Shown: positions 59,901 to 64,000 of the stretch, piece by piece
How positions within the stretch are numbered: the stretch's first letter is position 1
How the letters are laid out: each line of letters opens with the position of its first letter
Assembly: GCA_026874595.1 (NCBI GenBank)
Contig: CM049310.1
Location: forward strand, 50,593,058 to 50,657,057
From: Sipunculus nudus
Taxonomy: Eukaryota > Annelida > Sipuncula > Golfingiida > Sipunculidae
DNA: 64,000 nucleotides
Reading direction: 5' to 3'
The notes under the pieces: model-generated
Database searches by the model: none
What the model saw: the letters and a program-made list of their open reading frames with translations, nothing else
Told to the model about the DNA's origin: nothing
Program-made: the position numbers and the translations under genes

Positions 59901-62885
59901 AGAAAGTACTTAGAACGTTGGCATTTCCACCCTACTAATCTAATTAATAGAACTATATTTATGAATCCACTGGGTATTAGTTAAACATTCTCAGCCATCT
60001 TTGATGATGAGAGGATAACACACAATTAGCTGATTTAGTTTTTCCTTTTTCATTAGCTTAGATTTTAGAAAGAAATGTAAAGCTTGGTATGTGGTAACAT
60101 TTAGTTTGGTACATTTAGAAGTATGCAGGCACAAACAGGTCGTATTCCCACCATTATTATGTTTCCAAAGGCCAACAGAGGGCGACTTTGTTAGCGTTGG
60201 TCCGTTTCTTGGTTGTAACTTCCTTTTATATATTCAGTATTTCCCTTCTTTTCTTCGCTGGAATTACACATTTTGCTCATCTGAATAAAATGACCTGAAT
60301 CACGTTTTTATTCCTGGGAACCCAAACATTGATTCCAAATTCTAAAATGGCTGCCGAAAAGGGCATCTCTTTGGAAAAAGATTACAGTCATAAATCAGTC
60401 TTGTCTCGGGATGTGAACGCTTTCTAACAATACCCTTGTGCCGGTTGGAAAATTCTTTCCCACTTTAAAACCCATATGCCGGGATCTCATCTTGGTGCTT
60501 GGCGCCTTAAAGTTCAGGCCGGTACGTGATTGATCACCCGGTCCGGATAGCAGCGGTCTGGAAAACCTGGCAAGAAGTTGACGGGACAAGGCGCAGGCTT
60601 TGTGTTTTCACTTCTCCTCGAGCGTGTTAATGTTAATCACCCTCAAGTTCAAACGCCAACATATTGTTCCACGGGGACTCGGATTATCCCTACTGTGGGC
60701 TTTCGTTATTTTAATCGGTTTCAAACTACTCTATCTTGTTAGCGAGTTGGAGTATAATATACGCGATTTTAGTTCCATTTTGACATGCGCCCTTTTAGAT
60801 TCCCATTTAGAACATCGGTTGAATTAAATTCATATAGAGGCTAGATTTGACAGGTTTTTCACAAACAAGAGAGACTTAGCCAGTTAGATCACATCAGCCA
60901 GTGTTAGTTTCGTATATATGAGAACATTAAGTAAATACCCGTAAATATAACACATTTTAAACTAGCAAAGGCAGTCGTAATAGCGGGGTGGTCTTTAGGC
61001 AAGAGGCATCTACGATAATTTTTTTTCTAAAAGAGGTATAGCCAATTTTTTGATAACTAAAATATGTTTTTTTTTTCAGGTGCGTTCCCATGCCTGCAGA
61101 TTAACTTCAAATTGAAAAGGGACATCGGCTACTTTCTGATCCAGGTCTACGTTCCCACAATGCTCATCGTCATCTTATCATGGGTGGCCTTTTGGATCAA
61201 CATCGATGCCATTCCCGCGCGCGTGTCTCTAGGACTACTGACCGTGCTCACCATGACGACACAAAGCAGTGGCGCGCGGTCCACTTTGCCACGTGTGTCC
61301 TACATTAAAGCCATAGACGTGTGGATGTCTATGTGTCTAATCTTCGTGTTCGCATCACTGTTGGAGTTTGCTGTCGTCAACGTTATCTCCAGAAAAGAAG
61401 TGCGCACCATTAAACCGGTCCGGAGGCCGGCATCCAACCTACAGAAAGAACTCGATCCAGAAGCTCAGGTACGCCTACCCGTTGTAAGTATATTATTTAT
61501 ATTGGTCAGCTAGATGTGGTGCCTGCCGTCCAGTTTGTGGTTTGGCACCTTGATGTGGTGCCTGCCGTCGGAGTTGTGGTTTGGCTTGGCAGCATGTTGT
61601 AAGTATGATAATCATTGTCCTAATTCGTCAATAACTGTCCAAGTGGTAATTGGTGCAACCATAACGCCATTAATGGTCTGCTACATGTGGAAGTACATCC
61701 TTGTAGACTTGCATGCCGATACTTTCTGGGGGCCTCTATTTTCTCATTGTCTCTTCTGCAAAAAAACTCAGTTGATGTTTGAATGAACACCGGATCTGTT
61801 TAAGTATGGCTACAATTAATTATTGATAGCTGTGCGTGTGGATCTCAATGGCATTAAACACTGCTTCGGTTTCTGCTTCATTTGGGTAGCCCGTAAAACG
61901 TTTGATGATAATGATGAATGCAAGTGCATGTGGTCGTTTAATGTTTTCAAGCTACCTAACTCCTGTCTGACAGTAACTCTGGCAGCATGCTACTTAATGC
62001 ATACACCCCGCAGTGCTCAGACTCAAATGGTGATCTATACAGCAATGTCAAACTAAAATGTAGTTCAATAGCGAGATAGTTGTCTCTATGCTTGTTGTGT
62101 AAGGTATCTGTGCTGCGCCGGTCACCATTGTCATATCATTTGGGACTGGATAGAGAACCCATCCGTTTGATGTGTAATAAGGTTGTTTTGGAAGTAAATA
62201 TACTGTACATGACCACAGGTCGTTTATGATCCATTGGTCGGTTTATCAGTTCTGGCTAGACCGTTTTGGCCTCCGGCACAACAATATTTTAATAGTCCTA
62301 GCGATCTCAGTCTCTGGAAATATTTATGTCTGTGCAATAGTCTGGTGGTTATAACTTGCTTCAAAGCGTCGGGCAGGGCGGGTTATTTGATGACCCCCGG
62401 GCCAGAGATCACAAAAATACTTACAATCATACCCAGAGGCACAAAAACAAACCCCTCTGCAATGTATCAGTCAATGTTATCCTTCACCTTGCGTGTTTAT
62501 TTAAATGGAAGCCAAATCCTCTTAATCCAAGAATATCCCATGGATGAAAAATAGGCTAAAGGACGACCTGTATAATGCCAGTTGCCCAATATTCCGGTAG
62601 TTATTTAAGTTCATGAAGAGCGTAGTTACAATTTATTGTTCTTGCATTATTCGTACATTATTCTTATATTTTCTTATTGACTTTTAGCTCAACATAATGG
62701 AAAACGGGATGGACCTACGGGAGCCACCGAAACGTGTAGACCCAGAGGGCAAAACCAAAGCCCGCCGAATAGACAAAGTTTCCAGAAAAGTGTTCCCATT
62801 GGCGTTTCTGGTCTTCAATATTATATACTGGATACATTATACTTGCTTAATAACCGAAGATGAGGGGAAGTCGCCAGGATCATGA
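24634..62885 (+). CDS. Anionic Cys-loop ligand-gated channel subunit (GlyR/GluCl-like), whole spliced gene
   Basis: Spliced gene for a plasma-membrane pentameric ligand-gated chloride channel subunit, expected in neurons or muscle. Joining eight exon positions gives 1269 nt, or 422 residues plus stop, close to the usual size of glycine receptor subunits. In order: signal peptide 1-26, extracellular domain, Cys-loop C163-C177, a second cysteine pair C221/C232 in loop C, M1 about 244-266, M2 with P-A-R at 273-275 (the anion-selectivity signature), M3 about 304-328, a short cytoplasmic loop, and M4 about 392-412. All introns are GT-AG and all phases agree. The exon lengths 68 and 83 nt match, from memory, the conserved exon sizes of vertebrate glycine and GABA-A receptor genes. 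The second cysteine pair and M2 favour the glycine/glutamate group over GABA receptors. Ligand and exact orthology are unresolved. Confidence 0.95.
24951..25092. repeat. 73-bp tandem duplication
   Basis: GAATATATGACGAGT(G/C)GGTTAATATAACATTATT starts at 24951 and again at 25024, with matching 'ATATCGAGTT(C/A)TCTGTT' ends. Confidence 0.9.
25887..25905. promoter_or_regulatory. Two perfect CRE palindromes, 11 bp apart
   Basis: TGACGTCA at 25887-25894 and 25898-25905, start to start 11 bp, about one helical turn, in intron 1 some 1.15 kb after exon 1. TGACGTCA is the consensus site for CREB/ATF factors. Use in vivo is inferred only. Confidence 0.5.
26270..26364. repeat. Compound (TA)n(GA)n(CAGA)n microsatellite
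   Basis: Three adjacent simple repeats in sequence. Confidence 0.95.
26556..26640. repeat. (CT)n microsatellite
   Basis: CT/TC repeat with CTGT interruptions. Confidence 0.95.
28080..28205 (+). repeat. tRNA-derived SINE-like element
   Basis: TAGCGAAGCGGTTGGAACG (A-box-like) followed by ATGGGTTCGAATCCGGGA (B box, matching GGTTCGAATCC) marks a tRNA-derived head. The tail has CTCCTGAGCAATTTTTCTTC and CGTAACAATATGG. A closely similar tail sequence also lies upstream at 27908-27941, so the element may be one of a tandem pair. Confidence 0.6.
28610..28735. repeat. 'ACTCGGACT' repeat block, copy 1
   Basis: Degenerate repeats of GGACTCGGACTTG/ GGACTCGAA occur here, and a related block lies at 40545-40660. 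Both stand out by GC content. Confidence 0.65.
30276..30362. repeat. Compound (CT)n(TA)n microsatellite
   Basis: CT run followed directly by a TA run. Confidence 0.95.
31809..31819. repeat. Poly-G tract (11)
   Basis: Homopolymer within a G-rich stretch. Confidence 0.9.
35595..35615. repeat. Poly-G tract (21)
   Basis: Homopolymer. Confidence 0.95.
37259..37596. mobile_element. MITE with about 35-bp terminal inverted repeats, copy 1
   Basis: The left end GGCCAAAATAAAAAAAAGGT then ATGGTTCTCAGGCAC is the inverse of the right end GTGCCTGAGAACCATACC then TTTAATTTTTTTTGGCC. The internal 338-bp element has no coding capacity. A related element lies at 46921-47186. It is a non-autonomous DNA transposon remnant. 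The target duplication is not clear, perhaps TA or TAA. Confidence 0.85.
38526..38579 (+). CDS. Possible 54-nt cassette exon between exons 1 and 2
   Basis: A 54-base segment sits between a good acceptor (TTTTCTCTCCTTGAAG) and a good donor (CCCC|GTAAGT) inside intron 1. Its length is a multiple of three. Entered in the phase left by exon 1, it is open throughout and leaves the right phase for exon 2. It would add 18 residues ([18 protein letters not shown], then Pro from the split codon). The product would be basic with two cysteines, in the extracellular N-terminus. Nothing in it resembles a receptor family motif, and a short open frame can arise by chance, so this is only a candidate. Confidence 0.25.
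39583..39650 (+). CDS. Receptor exon 2: N-terminal helix region
   Basis: 68-nt exon, acceptor TTTTGTGTTTTCAG, donor G|GTAAGG. It encodes residues 35-56 ([20 protein letters not shown] plus TT) and parts of codons 34 and 57. In the Cys-loop family this stretch is the amino-terminal helix (a leucine-spaced segment, here ELIKMLL) and the start of beta-strand 1. This part is poorly conserved between subunits, so the call rests on splice sites, the phase fit to exons 1 and 3, and amino-acid character. The preceding intron holds a possible 54-nt cassette at 38526 that would also fit in frame. Confidence 0.82.
40545..40660. repeat. 'ACTCGGACT' repeat block, copy 2
   Basis: GACTAGGACTCGG, GACTCCGACTCGAAGGAGGC, AAGAACTCGGACTTGG and GAGTCGGAGGGTGTGGAC resemble the block at 28610-28735 in the same orientation. 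Confidence 0.65.
41729..41834. repeat. Compound (TA)n(CA)n(TA)n microsatellite
   Basis: TA, CA and TA runs separated by CATTTCTCTCCA. Confidence 0.95.
43060..43480. repeat. Degenerate tandem array in intron 2
   Basis: Units of about 50-55 bp with the theme 'CATAATGCCATACGCCCTGG' then 'TAAGCTGTGAAAACCTATAATGA' recur about seven times with rising divergence to the right. Confidence 0.8.
45795..45862 (+). CDS. Receptor exon 3: beta1 strand
   Basis: 68-nt exon, acceptor GTGTTTTCCAG, donor ATG|GTAAGT. It encodes residues 58-79, [20 protein letters not shown] followed by TM. The pattern 'I-Y-I-N-S-x-x-S-I-S-E-x-T-M' is the beta1 strand that leads into the D-Y-S/D-F-T start of the next exon in glycine, GABA and glutamate-gated chloride channels. 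The exon ends on a codon boundary, so both copies of exon 4 can follow directly. Vertebrate GlyR alpha-2 and insect Rdl are known to have alternative exons at this position. I looked for a second copy in the flanking introns and saw none. Confidence 0.93.
46345..46520 (+). repeat. tRNA-derived SINE-like element
   Basis: GTCGAGAGGTAAAACGCTCAG (A-box region) and CCCGGGTCCATTCCCGGAG (B-box region, near GGTTCGATTCC) lie about 40 bases apart. The GC content contrasts with the intron around it, and a non-tRNA body follows, as in SINEs. Confidence 0.55.
46921..47186. mobile_element. MITE, copy 2 (degraded left end)
   Basis: Shares GGTTCTCAGGCACTTTTTT, GTTTCGATAAAA, 'GGGAAAAAGCATGA(A/T)AATAACA', 'TTTTATCTTCTT' and the right end GAGAACCATACCTTA then ATTTTTTTTGGCC with 37259-37596. 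Its left terminal repeat is shortened. A 17-base poly-G tract (47118-47134) occupies the place of a GC-rich ATGCGGGGG in copy 1. Confidence 0.85.
47855..47913. repeat. (TA)n microsatellite
   Basis: Pure dinucleotide run in intron 3, about 480 bp before exon 4a. Confidence 0.95.
48391..48620 (+). CDS. Receptor exon 4a: binding-site loops D, A and E (alternative copy a)
   Basis: 230-nt exon, acceptor GCCTTTTTCCAG, donor AA|GTAAGT. It encodes residues 80-155 and part of Lys156. It begins [12 protein letters not shown], which contains the loop D arginine (R88) equivalent to GlyR R65 and GluCl R56. Loop A follows as [11 protein letters not shown], then loop E as GEVWYVMK. The copy at 49097 has the same length and phase and is about 51% identical in protein. 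Because 230 is 2 modulo 3, a transcript with both copies, or neither, would shift frame. I therefore read the pair as mutually exclusive. No N-glycosylation sequon is present in this copy. Confidence 0.95.
49097..49326 (+). CDS. Receptor exon 4b: binding-site loops D, A and E (alternative copy b)
   Basis: Second copy of exon 4, 230 nt, 476 nt downstream of 4a. The acceptor is GTGTCTTTCCGCAG and the donor AA|GTACGT. It begins [12 protein letters not shown] and carries [11 protein letters not shown] for loop A and GDVWYVTK for loop E. 39 of 76 full codons give the same residue as 4a. Identity is concentrated in loops D and A and is almost absent in residues 22-35 of the exon, the segment before the loop A strand. 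It has an N-V-T sequon at receptor residues 146-148 that 4a lacks. Both copies are open with intact splice sites, so neither looks like a pseudo-exon. Confidence 0.94.
49327..51549 (+). other. Intron between exons 4b and 5a (2.2 kb)
   Basis: AT-rich sequence without recognisable coding segments. I looked for a third copy of exon 4 or 5 and saw none. Confidence 0.7.
51550..51632 (+). CDS. Receptor exon 5a: Cys-loop (alternative copy a)
   Basis: 83-nt exon, acceptor AAATGTTTCAG, donor AGTT|GTAAGT. It encodes residues 157-183 with split codons 156 and 184: [20 protein letters not shown], then CPMMFES. This is the signature Cys-loop, with 13 residues between C163 and C177 and the conserved Y-P-L-D core that couples binding to gating at the membrane interface. 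The last residues, F-E-S plus Phe184 from exon 6, form loop B and match the GlyR E-S-F-G-Y-T motif. A near copy lies at 52160 with identical length and phase. Confidence 0.95.
52160..52242 (+). CDS. Receptor exon 5b: Cys-loop (alternative copy b)
   Basis: Second 83-nt copy of exon 5, 527 nt downstream of 5a. The acceptor is TATACTTACTTTCAG and the donor AGTT|GTAAGT. It encodes [20 protein letters not shown] followed by CPIMFES. Compared with 5a there are five changes in 27 residues (T/S, P/S, R/K, K/E, M/I). The notable one replaces the proline that normally follows the first Cys-loop cysteine with serine. 83 is 2 modulo 3, so joint inclusion with 5a, or skipping of both, would shift the frame. 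The splice sites and the reading frame are intact. Confidence 0.94.
52243..55245 (+). other. Intron between exons 5b and 6 (3.0 kb)
   Basis: Mostly unique AT-rich sequence. It has a moderately GC-rich stretch at 53880-54110 and a very AT-rich one at 54290-54640. No additional Cys-loop copy was seen. Confidence 0.7.
55246..55377 (+). CDS. Receptor exon 6: loop B to loop C
   Basis: 132-nt exon, acceptor CTACTTTCAG, donor GCAG|GTAAGG. It encodes residues 185-227 and parts of codons 184 and 228. It starts [14 protein letters not shown], which continues loop B (F-G-Y-T), and runs to C221-S-Q-N-Y-T-A-G at loop C. Its partner cysteine C232 is in exon 7, giving ten residues between the pair as in the glycine receptor. 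Against GlyR alpha-1, Tyr202 is kept (Y225), Thr204 becomes A227, and Phe207 is kept (F230 in exon 7). N224-Y-T is an N-glycosylation sequon inside loop C. Confidence 0.95.
55495..56040. repeat. TCTGTCTGT-headed repeat and 187-bp tandem duplication
   Basis: A TCTGTCTGTC-rich head is followed by GGATTTCAATGAAATTTTGT and GGAAATGTAGACC, a layout common in invertebrate dispersed repeats. TGCTGCCACCTAGTACGTTT then GGTTAGT appears at 55745 and again at 55932 with similar flanks on both sides. Confidence 0.7.
56750..56960. repeat. AT-rich imperfect tandem repeat
   Basis: 'GACTACCATTACTAAATGTTAAC'-like segments recur near 56756, 56829 and 56931, separated by TA-rich spacers. Confidence 0.6.
57482..57498. 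repeat. Poly-G tract (17)
   Basis: Homopolymer. Confidence 0.95.
59829..59872. repeat. 22-bp tandem duplication
   Basis: CCGCTTATGATGGTGATT occurs at 59829 and 59851. Confidence 0.95.
61080..61468 (+). CDS. Receptor exon 7: M1, M2, M3
   Basis: 389-nt exon, acceptor TTTTTTTTTTCAG, encoding residues 229-357. M1 contains [20 protein letters not shown]2 begins I-P-A-R at 272-275 and reads [17 protein letters not shown], so 2' is Ser, 6' is Leu (commonly Thr in relatives) and 9' is Leu. The M2-M3 linker keeps the arginine (R294) matching GlyR R271. M3 follows as [20 protein letters not shown]. The exon then runs into a basic stretch, [14 protein letters not shown], at the start of the cytoplasmic loop. 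Two phase-0 donors are possible: CAG|GTACGC after 61468 and GTT|GTAAGT after 61483. The second would add five residues, VRLPV. Confidence 0.97.
61469..62687 (+). other. Intron 7 of receptor (1.2 kb)
   Basis: Begins with the second possible donor of exon 7 and a 39-bp tandem duplication at 61513-61590. The remainder shows no convincing exon. Open frames at 61823-62056 and 62234-62554 lack flanking splice signals in a usable phase. Confidence 0.6.
61513..61590. repeat. 39-bp tandem duplication just after exon 7
   Basis: GATGTGGTGCCTGCCGTC, then AGTTTGTGGTTTGGC or a variant, starts at 61513 and 61552. The unit is a multiple of three. The second copy is followed by TGTTGTAAGTATG, echoing the donor-like GTTGTAAGTAT at 61481. 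Confidence 0.9.
62688..62885 (+). CDS. Receptor exon 8: cytoplasmic loop end, M4 and stop
   Basis: Last coding exon, acceptor TATTGACTTTTAG, starting in phase 0 with L-N-I-M-E-N-G. It has 65 codons and ends in TGA. The segment [20 protein letters not shown] followed by NIIYWIHY matches the pre-M4 and M4 consensus of glycine and glutamate-gated chloride channels (R-A-x-x-I-D-K-x-S-R-x-x-F-P). The tail after M4 is about ten residues, [10 protein letters not shown]. With exon 7 the M3-M4 loop is only about 60-65 residues, on the short side for the family, so a skipped exon in the 1.2-kb intron before it cannot be fully excluded. Confidence 0.95.
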   Translation, partial: LNIMENGMDLREPPKRVDPEGKTKARRIDKVSRKVFPLAFLVFNIIYWIHYTCLITEDEGKSPGS

Positions 62886-64000
62886 AAATTCGCAGTGAAA
62901 CAGTTACTGACAGGACGGACTGGGTACCAGCTGGTCTTCAGACCACTGAAAGTCCTGGGCGCCGCGTCTATCTGCAGTGTTTAATCCTGGTAGTAGCCAA
63001 TACGTAGATGCGCTTGATACCATATCATTTGATGCTACGAACCACAAACGCCTCGAGAACCGAGTGACTTTTTTTTAAAACAGATATACTGTCTCCATGC
63101 TAAGTTTTATCTACGCTCAATGATGCTAGAGGACCCGTTACCAGGGGAATGACTGTTTATACCACATCTTTAAAAAAAATCTCTCGCACAGCATTATATT
63201 CTGACGTCATATCTGGCGTGATTTCCTTATAAATAGCGCAATGTAAATTACGTCATTTGGTGACGTCACTTCCATAGAACAATATAGGTAGTTATAAAAT
63301 ATATTAAATTTAGATTCTTAATACATGATCATTTCACGCTGCAAAAGATGTAGGCAAAATCTTTCTATCACACCTATACCCCTCTAGCGTCTTCCTAGGG
63401 CTTTCAAGTTGATAGTTCATTTTGATGTAACTTTACAGAAACAGACACGCATGATACATGGAGACACTTGTAATATATATATTTTTGGTTCGTGAGGTAG
63501 GGCGTTGATTTGCGAATAAATGCTCAAATGGGTGCTTTCAAAAGGGGGAAGAAACATTGTGTAAATATCTATACAATTCCATCTGCTCTTTATATAGTCT
63601 TGTATATACATATGCAATAGGTTATCTTGTGTTCCAGCAAACATTAGTGATGGATACAACATTGTACATAATTTATGTCGTTCTTCTGTACAGGTATAAA
63701 CATGACATGCACTGATAAGATAATAAGGGAGCTACGTACTCTCTTTCGAATATGAGTGGAATGATATGGTTTGGGTATCGTGAGGTCCGAACTTATTTCA
63801 CTCGTAAGATAATAATTACAAAAGTAAAAATTCATACTATTGAGGGTATGGAATATATTGTTCAGACTGCCGATTATCTAAATATGTATGTTACAAGACT
63901 TTTTCTTTAAATTAAGATTTCCTTTCCATACTATATCCAACAATGAAGGTATAGGCCACGATGGTTACCTGGTCCTATGATTAAGGATTATTAAGAATAA
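62886..64000 (+). other. 3' UTR and downstream sequence
   Basis: After the stop codon there is no further coding sequence that I recognise. Possible polyadenylation signals are ATTAAA at 63303-63308 and AATAAA at 63515-63520. The second is followed by a moderately GT-containing stretch. Two CRE palindromes lie at 63202 and 63261. Where the transcript ends cannot be read from sequence alone. Confidence 0.45.

Larger units (their letters stand above)
55378..61079 (+). other. Intron 6 of receptor (5.7 kb)
   Basis: Holds a repeat with TCTGTCTGT motifs followed by a 187-bp tandem duplication (55495-56040), an AT-rich imperfect tandem repeat (56750-56960), a poly-G tract (57482-57498), a 22-bp duplication (59829-59872) and a CRE motif (59614). 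A 132-codon open frame on the minus strand at 59146-59544 has no family features and I do not call it a gene. Confidence 0.75.

Noticed and set aside
1-64000. CRISPR arrays, operons, bacterial or viral genes
   Set aside because: The window is clearly eukaryotic with spliced genes; the tandem arrays seen are degenerate satellites without spacer structure.

Overview
This is an AT-rich eukaryotic window with long introns, many (TA)n/(GA)n/(CT)n microsatellites, poly-G tracts, tRNA-derived SINE-like pieces and MITEs. It holds one gene I can recognise, on the + strand from about 24.6 to 62.9 kb. The gene style and the receptor sequence suggest a marine lophotrochozoan, probably a mollusc. That is an inference; nothing in the window fixes the species.

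The gene encodes an anion-selective Cys-loop ligand-gated channel subunit of the glycine receptor / glutamate-gated chloride channel group. Eight exon positions join in frame with GT-AG introns: 24634-24734, 39583-39650, 45795-45862, position 4 (48391-48620 or 49097-49326), position 5 (51550-51632 or 52160-52242), 55246-55377, 61080-61468 and 62688-62885. Each splice isoform is 422 residues: signal peptide, extracellular binding domain, 13-residue Cys-loop, M1, PAR-type M2, M3, a short cytoplasmic loop and M4.

The most notable feature is two consecutive exon positions that are each tandemly duplicated at exactly the same length (230/230 and 83/83 nt) and phase. Neither length is a multiple of three, so including both copies or skipping both breaks the frame. 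This predicts two mutually exclusive choices and four receptor isoforms, differing in the binding-site loops (about 51% identity, with a glycosylation sequon only in 4b) and in the Cys-loop (22 of 27 identical, with the usual C-P changed to C-S in 5b). M2 has Leu at 6' where most relatives have Thr. Several amino-acid-binding residues of the glycine receptor are replaced, so the ligand is open.

Layout: 1-24.6 kb is non-coding as far as I can tell (interspersed repeats, two degenerate satellite-like arrays, microsatellites, one weak candidate first exon near 9.6 kb and a GC-rich block near 20.5 kb). 24.0-24.6 kb is the likely leader and promoter-proximal region. 24.7-62.7 kb is the gene with its introns, which hold a MITE pair, SINE-like pieces, a possible 54-nt cassette exon and paired CRE motifs. 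62.9-64 kb is 3' UTR and downstream sequence.
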